From Methanobacteriota archaeon (GTDB lineage Archaea > Halobacteriota > Methanomicrobia > Methanomicrobiales > Methanocorpusculaceae): a stretch of DNA of 64,000 bases. Numbering within the stretch: the stretch's first letter is position 1; each line of letters begins with the position of its first letter. The position numbers and the translations under genes were made by a program. The DNA lies in NCBI GenBank assembly GCA_023396065.1, contig JAEWXF010000026.1:1-64000 (forward strand). The letters are read 5' to 3'. Below are positions 9,070-18,534 of this stretch, one piece after another. A model generated the notes under the pieces. It searched no databases. It had not been told where the DNA came from and saw nothing but the letters and a program-made list of their open reading frames with translations.

Positions 9070-9215
9070 TTTTGGTGGTGCAGATGTGATGTTTGGATAG
9101 AGGGACTCTGTCTGCAGTTTGATGCTGCCGGTATTCGACCCGGCTCCTCTTCTGTTCTCTTTTTTGTCTCTCCCTCATAACAATCAAATGGGAGAAAAAA
9201 CAAAAACTACTGCAG
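9070..9215. promoter_or_regulatory. Spacer with T-rich stop signal and valS promoter region
   Basis: After UPF0179 the plus strand carries a pyrimidine run (about 9145-9177, with a TTTTTT core) that could stop transcription, then an A-rich stretch before the valS ATG at 9216. I see no strong hairpin and no riboswitch-like structure here. Confidence 0.35.
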
Positions 9216-11819
9216 ATGTCACTCCCAGAGGAGCTTCCTAAAACATACGACTTTGCCGCCGTGGAAAAGCGGTGGCTGGCCGAATGGAATGATCGCGATT
9301 TCTATTTCGATACGCACTCGGAGAAACCCCAATACGTCATTGATACCCCGCCGCCGTATCCGACCGGCAAACTGCACATCGGCCATGCGCTGAACTGGGT
9401 CTATATGGATATTATTGCCCGGTATAAGCGTATGACCGGCTATAATGTCATGTTCCCGCAAGGGTGGGACTGTCACGGTCTGCCGACCGAGGTAAAAGTC
9501 GAAGAGACACATCACATCACGAAGAATGATGTCTCCCGGGAAGAGTTCCGCCGCATGTGCCGCGAGCTGACCGTGGATAACATCTCCAAGATGCGCCAGT
9601 CGCTGCGGACGATGGGATTCTCCGTCGACTGGAGCCATGAGTACATCACGATGGAGCCGTACTACTATGCAAAGACGCAGCTCTCGTTCCTGCGCATGCT
9701 GAAGGCCGGCTACATTTATCAGGACGAGCACCCGGTCAACTACTGTACCCGCTGCGAGACGGCAATTGCCTTTGCCGAGGTTTCCTATTACGACGGAAAG
9801 ACTCTTCTGAACTTCTTCGATTTTGATGGTTTGGAGATTGCGACCACGCGCCCGGAGCTGCTCGCCGCCTGCGTTGCGGTTGCGGTGCACCCGGACGACG
9901 ACCGGTACAAAACGATGGTCGGGAAAAACCTCCGTGTACCGATCTTCGGTCATGAGGTTACGATTATCGCGGACGATGCTGTTGACATGAACTTCGGCTC
10001 CGGTGCGGTGATGATCTGTACGTTTGGTGACAAGACGGATGTGTTCTGGTGGAAGAAGCATCACCTGCCGCTGCGAAAAGCTCTGACCACGAAGGGCACA
10101 ATGACTGCACTCTGCGGTAAGTATGAGGGCATGACGACCAAAGAGTGCCGCGCTGCGATTCTCGCTGATATGCAGGAACTCGGTATTCTGAAAAGTCAGA
10201 AAGAGATTGAGCAGCGGGTTGGCGGATGCTGGAGATGCAAGACGCCGATCGAAATTCTGTCGGAACGCCAGTGGTTTGTGAAGGTAAAGGGTGACGAGAT
10301 TGTCAAGGCTGCCCGGGAGATCAAATGGTATCCGGAACACATGCTGCAGCGTCTGGAGAACTGGGCTGAGCAGATGGAGTGGGACTGGTGTATTTCCCGT
10401 CAGCGGCTGTTTGCAACCCCGATTCCGGTCTGGTTCTGTGACAAATGCGGTGAGATGATTCTCCCCGATGAAGCAGATCTTCCGGTCGATCCGACGATGG
10501 AGAAGCCGAAACATGCCTGCCCGAAGTGCGGCGGGACTGAGTTTACCGGGGAGAAAGATGTCCTTGATACATGGATGGACTCGTCGATTACGGATCTGCA
10601 TGTGACCGGCTGGGACGGTTCGGGGATGCCGCCGTATTTCCCGGCACAGATCCGCCCGCAGGGTCATGATATTATCCGGACGTGGGCGTTCTATACGATT
10701 CTGCGGTCGATGGCGCTTCTGGGTGAGAAGCCGTGGGACGGTATTCTGATCAACGGCATGGTTCTCGGCGAGGACGGGTTCAAGATGTCGAAGAGCCGCA
10801 ACAATGTTATCGGGCCGGAGGATGTCATGGGTCCGTACGGAGTGGATGCACTCCGTCAGTGGGCTGCTGCCGGTTCGTCGACCGGTCAGGATATTCTCTT
10901 TAACTGGAACGATGTGGTTGCGGCTTCCCGGTTCCAGACGAAGATGTGGAATATTGTCCGGTTCTCTCTGATGCAGATCAATAAGGAAAGTTCTGTCCCG
11001 GAGGGAACCGGTCCGTCCACGCTTGTCGACCGGTGGATGCTGGCAAATCTTTCTGCAACGGTTGCGGCGGTTACGGAGGCCATGGAGAGTTATCTCTTTG
11101 ATAAGGGTCTGAAGATTATCCGTGACTTTGCGTGGAATGTGCTGGCCGATGAGTATCTGGAGCTGGTGAAGGGCAGACTGTACAGTGAGGAACCGGACCG
11201 TGCGGGAGCTGTCTATACGCTGCGGACGACGATGGATGCGCTCTGTACGATGCTGTCCCCGTATATTCCGTTCTTTGCACAGGAGTGTTACCACCATCTT
11301 TCCGGCGGCAAACGGATTATTGATCATCCGTGGGTGACATTTTCGTTTGCGGATGCCGATGCGGTTCGTGACGGTGATCTTGTAGTGAAGATTGTGGGTG
11401 TGCTCCGGAAGTACAAGCATGATGCCGGTCTTGCCCTGAACGCGCCGCTGGGCGAGGTTACGATCTATACGCCGTCGCACAATGTGGATGATGCCGGTGA
11501 TCTTGGCCGGACGATTGCGGCTGTGGTTGTCTGGAAAGCCGAGGAGCCTGCGCTGGAGAAGAAGATCGGCGAGGTTATCTTCAATAAGAGTGTTGTCGGG
11601 AAGACGCTGCGGAAATCCGCCGGGGCATTTATGGCTGCGGTGCAGGCCCTGTCCGATGAGGAGAAGGTGAACCCGCCGGCATCTGTGATTACTGCAGACG
11701 GTGAGGAGATTCCGGTGCCGGAGGGTGCATGGACGACGTCGTTTGTCTACTCGGTTTCCGGAGAGGCTGTGGATGTGGTTATGGTGGATGATGTCATGAT
11801 CACGATCCGGAAAGCCTGA
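9216..11819 (+). CDS. valS: Valyl-tRNA synthetase
   Basis: Class I synthetase of 867 residues charging tRNA-Val. The ATP-binding HIGH signature is in YPTGKLHIGHALNWVYMD near residue 50 and the KMSKS loop is GFKMSKSRNNVIGPEDVMG near residue 525. The CP1 editing domain lies between them (ATTRPELLAACVAVAVHPDD). A zinc-ribbon-like insertion has CDKCGEMI and CPKCGGTEF. The anticodon-binding helical domain follows. It is archaeal in length, without a long C-terminal coiled coil. It stands alone between UPF0179 and the ABC importer. Confidence 0.97.
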   Translation: MSLPEELPKTYDFAAVEKRWLAEWNDRDFYFDTHSEKPQYVIDTPPPYPTGKLHIGHALNWVYMDIIARYKRMTGYNVMFPQGWDCHGLPTEVKVEETHHITKNDVSREEFRRMCRELTVDNISKMRQSLRTMGFSVDWSHEYITMEPYYYAKTQLSFLRMLKAGYIYQDEHPVNYCTRCETAIAFAEVSYYDGKTLLNFFDFDGLEIATTRPELLAACVAVAVHPDDDRYKTMVGKNLRVPIFGHEVTIIADDAVDMNFGSGAVMICTFGDKTDVFWWKKHHLPLRKALTTKGTMTALCGKYEGMTTKECRAAILADMQELGILKSQKEIEQRVGGCWRCKTPIEILSERQWFVKVKGDEIVKAAREIKWYPEHMLQRLENWAEQMEWDWCISRQRLFATPIPVWFCDKCGEMILPDEADLPVDPTMEKPKHACPKCGGTEFTGEKDVLDTWMDSSITDLHVTGWDGSGMPPYFPAQIRPQGHDIIRTWAFYTILRSMALLGEKPWDGILINGMVLGEDGFKMSKSRNNVIGPEDVMGPYGVDALRQWAAAGSSTGQDILFNWNDVVAASRFQTKMWNIVRFSLMQINKESSVPEGTGPSTLVDRWMLANLSATVAAVTEAMESYLFDKGLKIIRDFAWNVLADEYLELVKGRLYSEEPDRAGAVYTLRTTMDALCTMLSPYIPFFAQECYHHLSGGKRIIDHPWVTFSFADADAVRDGDLVVKIVGVLRKYKHDAGLALNAPLGEVTIYTPSHNVDDAGDLGRTIAAVVVWKAEEPALEKKIGEVIFNKSVVGKTLRKSAGAFMAAVQALSDEEKVNPPASVITADGEEIPVPEGAWTTSFVYSVSGEAVDVVMVDDVMITIRKA

Positions 11820-12062
11820 CCTTTTTTCCCTTTTTTGCAGATGTACGGTGTCTGATATCCTGACTCTGACACTAGATCTATCCTCCCCTGCAACGCATGC
11901 ACCAGTAGCATACCAATTTTTGAATATGAGAATTTGACAGATACCTCAAAAACAACCTGTCACTCCGGGAAACACAAAGCGGCGGGGAGAATGCTGACCG
12001 GGGACGCAGGGCAGAATTGATATGACCGCAGGGTTCACTACTACTAACAAACGCGTTCGAGG
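11820..12062. promoter_or_regulatory. valS terminator and leader/promoter of the ABC importer
   Basis: The first 20 nt after the valS stop are two T6 runs, likely transcription stops. The remaining 220 nt contain an AT-rich possible box A near 11911-11930 (CCAATTTTTGAATATG) and a G-rich leader at about 11975-12040. No match to the TPP, cobalamin, fluoride or Moco riboswitch cores could be made by eye. No binding-protein gene is present here. Confidence 0.35.
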
Positions 12063-12842
12063 ATGGTGACAGACCGAGTAATGAAATGGTATTATAAGCT
12101 CATTTTGCCGGCATTGGTTCTCATTGGCTGGGAAATTGCAGCAATTCTGATAAACAATGCCTATATTCTTCCAAAAGTGGAAAACGTACTGGTGGTGTTT
12201 CTGACACCGTTTGCCGACACCTTCGGATGCGGCAGTATCGTGGAAAATTCGATTACCAGTATTTACCGCGTTTCGCTTGGTTTTATCATCGCAGCGGTCA
12301 TTGCCGTGCCGGTGGGAATCCTGCTTGGCCGGTATGCCGTGCTGGAACAGTTTTCCGACGGCCTGATTCAGATTCTCCGGCCGATTCCGCCTATTGCCTG
12401 GGTTCCGCTATCCCTTGCATGGTTTGGCATTGGTCTGAACTCCATTGTCTTCATCATCGTCATCGGATGTATCTTCCCCATTTTGGTAAATACCATTGAC
12501 GGGGTGAAACGGGTGAAGAAAAGCTGGCTGGAAACCGCACGGATTTATCAGGCAAGTGAAGCCCAGGTCCTGACAAAAGTTCTCGTACCTGCCGCAGGTC
12601 CCGCCATCTGGAGTGGTCTGCGGGTCGGATTCGGGATTGCCTGGATGAGTGTGGTCGCCGCTGAGATGCTGCCCGGCACGGTCTCCGGTCTGGGATACCT
12701 GATTCTCTACACCTACAACTGGGGACAGGTTCAGATGGTCATTGCCGGTATGATTGCAATCGGTATCATCGGAATTTTCATGGACCAGTTCTTCCAGTAT
12801 GTCCAGAAACGCAAATTCGGCTGGGAGGCGCTTGACAAATGA
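12063..12842 (+). CDS. ABC transporter permease, SsuC/TauC-like
   Basis: A 259-residue binding-protein-dependent transport permease with about six helices (LILPALVLIGWEIAAILI first) and the cytoplasmic EAA loop ARIYQASEAQVLTKVLVPAA that docks on the ATPase. The family moves sulfonates, taurine, nitrate, thiamine precursors or similar small organics; the substrate is not evident. An internal ATG at 12081 is an alternative start. The gene overlaps the ATPase by 4 nt. No substrate-binding protein gene is adjacent, which is unusual for this class. Confidence 0.88.
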   Translation: MVTDRVMKWYYKLILPALVLIGWEIAAILINNAYILPKVENVLVVFLTPFADTFGCGSIVENSITSIYRVSLGFIIAAVIAVPVGILLGRYAVLEQFSDGLIQILRPIPPIAWVPLSLAWFGIGLNSIVFIIVIGCIFPILVNTIDGVKRVKKSWLETARIYQASEAQVLTKVLVPAAGPAIWSGLRVGFGIAWMSVVAAEMLPGTVSGLGYLILYTYNWGQVQMVIAGMIAIGIIGIFMDQFFQYVQKRKFGWEALDK

Positions 12843-13621
12843 CGGATGCAGATAAGATCTGGGTGAAAATTGAGCATGCAACCAAGCGGTTTGATACCCG
12901 GAACGGACCGGTAACGGCGCTGGAGGACATCAACCTCGAAGTCCACGACGGAGAGTTTGTCAGTCTGCTCGGGCCGTCCGGATGCGGTAAAACAACACTT
13001 CTCCGCATGATCGGGGGTCTGGACGTCCCGACCTCCGGGACGATAGCTATCGACGGCAAGATTGTCAACGGTCCCTCTCCGAAGATGACTATGGTGTTTC
13101 AGGAATACTCTCTCTATCCATGGCGGACCATCGCGGAGAATGTCGGGTTCGGTCTGGAAATGATGGGAACACCGCAGAGTCAGCGCGAAACCGAAGTGGC
13201 CAACCGCCTGAAACTTGTCGGCCTTGAATCCTTTGCGGGCAGTTACCCCTATGAGCTGTCCGGCGGTATGCGTCAGCGTGCCGCGGTTGCACGCGCGTTG
13301 GCCACCGACCCGGCTGTCATGCTGATGGATGAACCGTTCGGCGCACTGGATGCCCAGACCCGGAACAAAATGCAGAGAGAACTTTTGAGTATCTGGCAGC
13401 AGACGGAAAAGACGATTCTCTTTGTGACCCACAGCGTCGACGAAGCAGTGTATCTCTCCGACAGAATCATTATTCTGACACCGCGTCCGGGAAAGGTGCA
13501 TGAAATGTATGACATTCCTCTCCCGCGGCCGCGGGACCGGACCAGTGTTGAATTTGCCCGGATCCGGAAGAATGTTCTGGAAGAAATTGAGATGCTGGAA
13601 ACGGATAATACGAACCTTTAA
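12839..13621 (+). CDS. ABC transporter ATP-binding protein, SsuB/TauB-like
   Basis: A 260-residue nucleotide-binding subunit. Walker A is GPSGCGKTT near residue 42, the Q-loop is MVFQEYSLYPW, the signature is LSGGMRQRAAVARAL and Walker B is AVMLMDEPFGALD, followed by the H-loop FVTHSVDEAVYL. It is coupled to the upstream permease by an ATGA overlap. The pair would form the membrane and motor parts of an importer. A binding protein must come from elsewhere, or the system works without one. Confidence 0.93.
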   Translation: MTDADKIWVKIEHATKRFDTRNGPVTALEDINLEVHDGEFVSLLGPSGCGKTTLLRMIGGLDVPTSGTIAIDGKIVNGPSPKMTMVFQEYSLYPWRTIAENVGFGLEMMGTPQSQRETEVANRLKLVGLESFAGSYPYELSGGMRQRAAVARALATDPAVMLMDEPFGALDAQTRNKMQRELLSIWQQTEKTILFVTHSVDEAVYLSDRIIILTPRPGKVHEMYDIPLPRPRDRTSVEFARIRKNVLEEIEMLETDNTNL

Positions 13622-13675
13622 TATGGTGTCCGCCAAACCTCATTAGCACATTTAGAGAGCGAGGAGTTATTCAAA

Positions 13676-14176
13676 ATGGTCAGAAAACCAGCACGAATGT
13701 ATCGTAACCTTGCCAAAAAGGCATACTGCCGCCGTGAATACATGGGTGGTGTGCCTGGGCTTAAGGTTGTACAGTTTGATATGGGCAATCTTTCCGCAGA
13801 ATTTCCGGTTGCAATTCATCTGGAAGTTCTGGAAGCATGCCAGATCCGCCACACCGCAATGGAAGCGGCACGTATTAACATGAACAGACGCCTGATGAAG
13901 GATGTCGGAAGAAACAACTTCCACCTCAAGATCCGGGCTTACCCGCACCATGTGATCCGTGAGCACAAACAGGCAACCGGTGCCGGTGCAGACCGTGTTT
14001 CGGAAGGTATGCGCCTTGCATTCGGTAAAGCAGTCGGAACTGCGGCACGTGTCGCGCCGAGACAGCGCCTGTTCACTGTCTGGACGAGCGAGCAGTATAT
14101 CACGCAGGCAAAGGACGCACTCCAGCACAGCGGATACAAGCTCCCCACGCCGACCCGTATTATTGTTGAGAACTAA
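13676..14176 (+). CDS. rpl10e: 50S ribosomal protein L10e (uL16 family)
   Basis: A 166-residue archaeal/eukaryal L10e protein near the peptidyl-transferase/A-site region of the large subunit. The start VRKPARMYRNLAKKAYCRRE and the internal RAYPHHVIREHKQATGAGAD are diagnostic. A strong Shine-Dalgarno GAGGAG at 13661-13666 lies 9 nt before the ATG. It is not in a ribosomal operon here; it follows the ABC importer and has its own spacers on both sides. Confidence 0.96.
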   Translation: MVRKPARMYRNLAKKAYCRREYMGGVPGLKVVQFDMGNLSAEFPVAIHLEVLEACQIRHTAMEAARINMNRRLMKDVGRNNFHLKIRAYPHHVIREHKQATGAGADRVSEGMRLAFGKAVGTAARVAPRQRLFTVWTSEQYITQAKDALQHSGYKLPTPTRIIVEN

Positions 14177-14276
14177 GGCTCTGGCCTGGCTCTCCCAATA
14201 CTACCCAAATACTATTTTACCACTTTGTCCGAAAAAGCGAAGTGTTATTTCATGACTTTGCCCATACTATTCTCGT

Positions 14277-15101
14277 ATGGAAGGCAGCCTGTATGAGCGT
14301 CTTGCCAAAGCCGTTGAAGAGGCTGTGGCTGACGCAGAGATTTTTCTCCCCCCTGATGTGTCTGCGGCAATCCGCTCCGCCGCAAAGCGGGAAACTGATC
14401 CTGTTGCACAGGGTGAACTGCAGAATATTTTGAAAAATCTGGAGAAGGCACAGGAGCTGCGGGTGCCGATCTGTCAGGATACCGGAATTCCTGTGGTGTA
14501 TCTGACCGTTCCGCCGACCGTGCCGGTCACGGAGGAGCTGTACCGGGCGGTGGCGGAGGGTGTCCGGCGGGCGACGCGGTCCGTACCACTGCGGCCGAAC
14601 GCTGTGGACCCGGTCACCCGGAAAAACAGCGGCGATAACACCGGCGCGGGGCTGCCGCCGGTTCATCTGATTCCGGGAGATGCGCTGCGGGTAACCGTTT
14701 TGCCGAAAGGTGCCGGGTCGGAGAATATGTCACAGATACGGATGCTGCTGCCGTCCCAGATTGGAGATATCCCTGCGTTCGTTCTTGATACCGTCGTCGC
14801 TGCCGGTGCACGGCCCTGCCCTCCGATAATTGTCGGTGTCGGTATCGGGGGGACGTTCGACGGTGCGGCATCTCTTGCGAAGGAAGCACTGCTGGAGCCG
14901 ATTGATACCATGGATGCGTATGAACAGTCGCTGTGCGATGCGATTAACAGTCTTGGTATCGGTCCGATGGGATTGGGCGGCGGTACGACGGCACTTGCGG
15001 TGAAGGTGAAACGCGGGTTCTGTCATACGGCGTCCCTGCCGGTTGCGGTGAATATCCAGTGCTGGTGCTGCCGGCGCAGTACCCGGGAGGTTCCCGTATG
15101 A
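14277..15101 (+). CDS. fumA: Fumarate hydratase class I, alpha subunit (N-terminal domain)
   Basis: The 274-residue alpha subunit of the two-subunit Fe-S fumarase (or tartrate dehydratase) family, which hydrates fumarate to malate. Cysteines placed to hold the 4Fe-4S cluster are in VPICQDTGIPVVYL near residue 64, in ARPCPPIIVGVGIGG near 180 and in KRGFCHTASLP near 252. The beta subunit begins in a 4-nt ATGA overlap. The following kor-suc operon makes fumarase the likely activity, as part of the reductive TCA branch. The symbol follows the bacterial single-chain enzyme; tartrate dehydratase alpha cannot be excluded by sequence alone. Confidence 0.9.
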   Translation: MEGSLYERLAKAVEEAVADAEIFLPPDVSAAIRSAAKRETDPVAQGELQNILKNLEKAQELRVPICQDTGIPVVYLTVPPTVPVTEELYRAVAEGVRRATRSVPLRPNAVDPVTRKNSGDNTGAGLPPVHLIPGDALRVTVLPKGAGSENMSQIRMLLPSQIGDIPAFVLDTVVAAGARPCPPIIVGVGIGGTFDGAASLAKEALLEPIDTMDAYEQSLCDAINSLGIGPMGLGGGTTALAVKVKRGFCHTASLPVAVNIQCWCCRRSTREVPV

Positions 15102-15658
15102 TTCGTCTGACCACGCCGCTGGGAGCCGAAGTGCTGGATCTCCGCGCCGGAGACCGGGTACTCCTCTCCGGGACGATCTACACCGCCCGTGATGAGGCGC
15201 ATCTGAAGATTCGTGAGGACGGATTTCCGTTTGATCCCAAAGGAGCTGTGATCTATCACTGCGGCCCGGTGGTGAACACCGAGACCCGGACAATTGTTGC
15301 CGCGGGTCCGACCACCTCCTCCCGGATGAATGCCCTGACCGCCCCCATGTTGGATGCGGGTGTTCGGGCACTGATCGGAAAAGGCGGGATGTCCGCAGAG
15401 GTCCGGGAGGAACTGCGGGGCAGGGGCGTGTATTTTGCGTTTACCGGGGGCTGTGCGGCGCTCGCGGCATCCTGTATGACCCTGGCCGGTTGCCACTACC
15501 CTGAGCTTGGCATGGCAGAGGCGGTCTGGGAGATCCGGCTTCGCGAGCTTCCGCTCGTTGTGGGCATTGATGCCCACGGCGGGGATCTGTTCGCGGATGT
15601 TGCGGTGAAAACGTTGGAAAATTACCGGAAGCTGTCAGTAGAACACGCACCTTTCTAA
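15098..15658 (+). CDS. fumB: Fumarate hydratase class I, beta subunit (C-terminal domain)
   Basis: About 186 residues matching the C-terminal half of class I fumarases: an N-terminal MIRLTTPLGAEVLDLRAGDR, then GAVIYHCGPV, the catalytic-domain AAGPTTSSRMNALTAPML, and IGKGGMSAEV. The ATG at 15098 overlaps the alpha subunit stop by 4 nt. An upstream start at 15059 would add residues not seen in the family. A 140-nt spacer separates it from korD, so the fumarase and kor operons may have separate promoters. Confidence 0.9.
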   Translation: MIRLTTPLGAEVLDLRAGDRVLLSGTIYTARDEAHLKIREDGFPFDPKGAVIYHCGPVVNTETRTIVAAGPTTSSRMNALTAPMLDAGVRALIGKGGMSAEVREELRGRGVYFAFTGGCAALAASCMTLAGCHYPELGMAEAVWEIRLRELPLVVGIDAHGGDLFADVAVKTLENYRKLSVEHAPF

Positions 15659-15798
15659 TGTAGGGTCTGCGTGTTCGACTGAGAATACCTGCGCGAGGAA
15701 TTTCCGTCTGCCGTGCTACATCCTCACACAGGATAAAACTGGTAGTCCCCATACGAGAACTTTTAGCCTCCTCAAAACGCATAATATAAGCAGTATTA

Positions 15799-16071
15799 AT
15801 GAAGCTCGTCATCGATGAACGCCGCTGCAAGGGATGCAACCTGTGCACACTGGTTTGCCCCTATCGGATTTTTCAGGAGGGAAAACTCCCCGGACCCCGC
15901 GGTTATGTAATCCCGGTCTTAGACCAGCCTGAGCGTTGTACCAACTGCCGGCTGCAGAAGATGTATCAGCGGCAGCTGTGCGGTATGTGTCAGCTTACCT
16001 GCCCGGATCAGGCAATACACTGGATCGAGGAAAAGCCTTTCGAGGCCCAGAAAGTGGTGATTGAATATTGA
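15799..16071 (+). CDS. korD: 2-oxoglutarate:ferredoxin oxidoreductase, ferredoxin (delta) subunit
   Basis: A 90-residue di-cluster ferredoxin. The first motif is CKGCNLCTLVCP near residue 11; the second set is spread over CTNCRLQKMYQRQLCGMC and LTCP, which could hold a second 4Fe-4S cluster with a wider spacing than classic ferredoxins. It passes electrons to the KorAB core. It heads an operon whose genes all overlap by 4 nt. An AT-rich element (ACTTTTAG, about 15757-15768) may be box A. Confidence 0.9.
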   Translation: MKLVIDERRCKGCNLCTLVCPYRIFQEGKLPGPRGYVIPVLDQPERCTNCRLQKMYQRQLCGMCQLTCPDQAIHWIEEKPFEAQKVVIEY

Positions 16072-17216
16072 CGCCTGACCATATCGACGGAAAAGTGGAG
16101 TTCATGAACGGAAACACCGCCTGCGCAGAGGGTGCCCTTGCCGCAGGATGCAGATTCTTTGCAGGATATCCGATCACGCCGTCCACCGAGATCGCCGAAC
16201 GCATGGCAGCACGTCTGCCCAAAGTCGGCGGAACATTCATCCAGATGGAGGACGAACTCGCCAGCATGGCGGCCATTATTGGCGGCTCATGGGCCGGCGC
16301 CCGGACTATGACGGCAACCTCAGGCCCCGGTTTTTCCCTGATGATGGAAAACATCGGATATGCCGCCATGACCGAAACGCCCTGCGTCGTGATTAACGTC
16401 CAGCGCGGCGGCCCCTCAACCGGCCAGCCGACCATGGCCGCACAGGGAGACATGATGCAGGTCAGATTCGGTTCCCACGGAGACTACAGCATCATTGCGC
16501 TCTCCCCCTCCTCGGTGCAGGAGATGTTTGATCTGACTGTAAAGGCCTTCAACCTCGCCGACCGGTTCCGGACACCCGTGTTTCTCATGGCCGATGAGAC
16601 CATCGGACACATGCGGGAACGCGTCGTTCTCCGGGAAACCGTGCCGGTTACCCCCCGCAGAGAACTGCGCGAGGGAGAACTTCCCTGCACGCCTGACGAA
16701 CACGGCGTTCCCGGATTCGGCACATTCGGAAACGGTCACGGCGTTCACATCACTGGACTGACCCATGACGAGCGGGGATATCCGGCAACCGACTCCGCAG
16801 GTCTGCATGAACATCTGGTCCTGCGGCAGGTCCATAAAATAGAGGATTTCCGAAACGAAATTGCAGACTGCGATGTCGTCAACCCGGACGCAGAGGTTGT
16901 GTTTATCTCCTACGGAGCGCCGACCCGTGCCGTGCAGCAGCTGCTCGCCGACCGTCCCGGCGAGTTCGGCCATTTGAACCTCAGAATAGTCTGGCCGTTC
17001 CCGGACGCAAAACTCAGCGAGTTTTCCCGGGTGAAGGCATTTGTCATGCCGGAGATGAACCTCGGCCAGATGGCGCGTGAGGTCCGCCAGCACACCAACG
17101 TCAGAATCGTAACAGTGCCCAAACTCGGCGGCGCCCTGCATACCGTAGCCGACCTTCTGAAAGCTGCGGATGTGGCAAAAACCGCAACCGCCCCGATAAC
17201 CGAGGTACGAACATGA
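16068..17216 (+). CDS. korA: 2-oxoglutarate:ferredoxin oxidoreductase subunit alpha
   Basis: The 382-residue alpha subunit of the thiamine-diphosphate enzyme that reductively carboxylates succinyl-CoA to 2-oxoglutarate in methanogens lacking a full TCA cycle. Motifs include AGYPITPSTEIAERMAARLP near residue 35 and MTATSGPGFSLMMENIGYAA near 85. The start is a TTG within the korD stop (ATTGA overlap); the next ATG lies 12 residues downstream. Translation is probably coupled to korD. Confidence 0.93.
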   Translation: MTPDHIDGKVEFMNGNTACAEGALAAGCRFFAGYPITPSTEIAERMAARLPKVGGTFIQMEDELASMAAIIGGSWAGARTMTATSGPGFSLMMENIGYAAMTETPCVVINVQRGGPSTGQPTMAAQGDMMQVRFGSHGDYSIIALSPSSVQEMFDLTVKAFNLADRFRTPVFLMADETIGHMRERVVLRETVPVTPRRELREGELPCTPDEHGVPGFGTFGNGHGVHITGLTHDERGYPATDSAGLHEHLVLRQVHKIEDFRNEIADCDVVNPDAEVVFISYGAPTRAVQQLLADRPGEFGHLNLRIVWPFPDAKLSEFSRVKAFVMPEMNLGQMAREVRQHTNVRIVTVPKLGGALHTVADLLKAADVAKTATAPITEVRT

Positions 17217-18001
17217 CACTCGAAGACTGGTACCGGCAGGACCGGCTCCCGCACATCTACTGTGCCGGCTGCGGCAACGGAACAATTCTGAACTGCACAC
17301 TGCGTGCTGTCAACGAACTCGGCTGGGACCGGGACAAGACCACCTTCGTCTCCGGTATCGGCTGCTCCTCGCGGGCGCCCGGCTACGCCTCAACCGACTC
17401 ACTGCACACCACACACGGCAGAGCACTGCCGTTTGCAACCGGGGTCAAACTGGTCAAACCCGAGCAGAATGTCGTAGTGTTCACCGGAGACGGCGACCTT
17501 TCCGCTATCGGCGGAAACCACTTTATCCATGCCTGCCGGAGAAACATCGACCTGACGGTCGTCTGTATGAACAACAACATCTACGGCATGACCGGCGGAC
17601 AGGGAAGCCCCTGCACCCCGTACGGGGCGATTACTACGACAACCCCCTATGGCATGCATGAGATGCCGTTCGATCTCTGTGCAGTGGCGGAAGCTGCCGG
17701 TGCAAACTATGTAGCGCGCTGGACCTCCTATCACGTCACCGAGCTGACGGAAGCGATCAAAGCAGGTCTGGAAACGCCGGGGCTGTCCTTCATTGAAGTT
17801 CTGGCACAGTGTCCGACCTCGTTCGGCAGTAAGAACAAGATGCGGCAGGTTTCCCAGATGATCGACTACTTCAAAACACACGTCATCCTGAAAGAAAAGG
17901 CTGACCGCAACGCCGCTGCCGGCATTCCGGTCCCCGAAGGACACTTTGTGGTGGGAAAACTCGTTCAGCGCAGTAATCCTGTTCTGGGAGGCAGATCATG
18001 A
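17213..18001 (+). CDS. korB: 2-oxoglutarate:ferredoxin oxidoreductase subunit beta
   Basis: The 262-residue TPP-binding beta subunit. It shows YCAGCGNGTILNCTL near residue 15 and the cofactor motif VVFTGDGDLSAIGGNHFIHA near 90, completed by MNNNIYGMTGGQ and SPCTPYG. It overlaps korA and korC by 4 nt each. Together with sucCD downstream, the gene set assigns the substrate as 2-oxoglutarate rather than pyruvate or other oxoacids. Confidence 0.94.
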   Translation: MTLEDWYRQDRLPHIYCAGCGNGTILNCTLRAVNELGWDRDKTTFVSGIGCSSRAPGYASTDSLHTTHGRALPFATGVKLVKPEQNVVVFTGDGDLSAIGGNHFIHACRRNIDLTVVCMNNNIYGMTGGQGSPCTPYGAITTTTPYGMHEMPFDLCAVAEAAGANYVARWTSYHVTELTEAIKAGLETPGLSFIEVLAQCPTSFGSKNKMRQVSQMIDYFKTHVILKEKADRNAAAGIPVPEGHFVVGKLVQRSNPVLGGRS

Positions 18002-18534
18002 GACATGAAATACGATTCTCCGGCCTTGGCGGTCAGGGCATTATCACCGCGGCCGTCATCCTCGGGCGTGCTGCCGCCCTCTACGGCGGAAAACACGTAG
18101 TGCAGACCCAAAGCTACGGCCCGGAGGCACGTGGCGGGGCATCGGCGTCGGCCGTTATCATCTCGGATGAACCGATCTTCTATCCGAAGGTAACCAACCC
18201 TGAGGTGTATGCCATCATGTCGCAGGAGGCATATCGGAAGTACGGGGCCGAAGCACCGAAGGATGCACTGATGCTGCTCGATCCGGGCTATGTGACCAGC
18301 AGACCGGACTGTCCGTTCTACGAGGTTGCGGCAACCGTGGAAGCAAAGAAACAGCTGGGAAAGCCGGTGTTTGCCAATGTGATCATGCTCGGCGGCCTGC
18401 TGGAGGCTACCGGCATTCTCCCCTATGATGCACTGGAACATGCGGTGCTGGACAGCGTGCCGAAAGGTACTGAAGAAAATAATAAACGGGCGCTTGCCAT
18501 CGGTATGGAAATTGTGCGGGCGCAGATACCATGA
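17998..18534 (+). CDS. korC: 2-oxoglutarate:ferredoxin oxidoreductase subunit gamma
   Basis: A 178-residue gamma subunit with the family signature FSGLGGQGIITAAVILGRAA at the N terminus and QSYGPEARGGASASAVIISD near residue 40. It completes the four-subunit KorABCD complex and probably contributes to CoA binding. It is followed without a gap by sucC, whose product supplies succinyl-CoA. Confidence 0.93.
   Translation: MRHEIRFSGLGGQGIITAAVILGRAAALYGGKHVVQTQSYGPEARGGASASAVIISDEPIFYPKVTNPEVYAIMSQEAYRKYGAEAPKDALMLLDPGYVTSRPDCPFYEVAATVEAKKQLGKPVFANVIMLGGLLEATGILPYDALEHAVLDSVPKGTEENNKRALAIGMEIVRAQIP

Noticed and set aside
9219..11480. 753-codon open frame antisense to valS
   Set aside because: Shadow of a long well-conserved gene; composition Arg/His-rich and no family resemblance.
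11975..12040. Riboswitch in the ABC importer leader
   Set aside because: G-rich and partly self-complementary but lacking the conserved cores of TPP, cobalamin, Moco, fluoride or SAM riboswitches that I could check.
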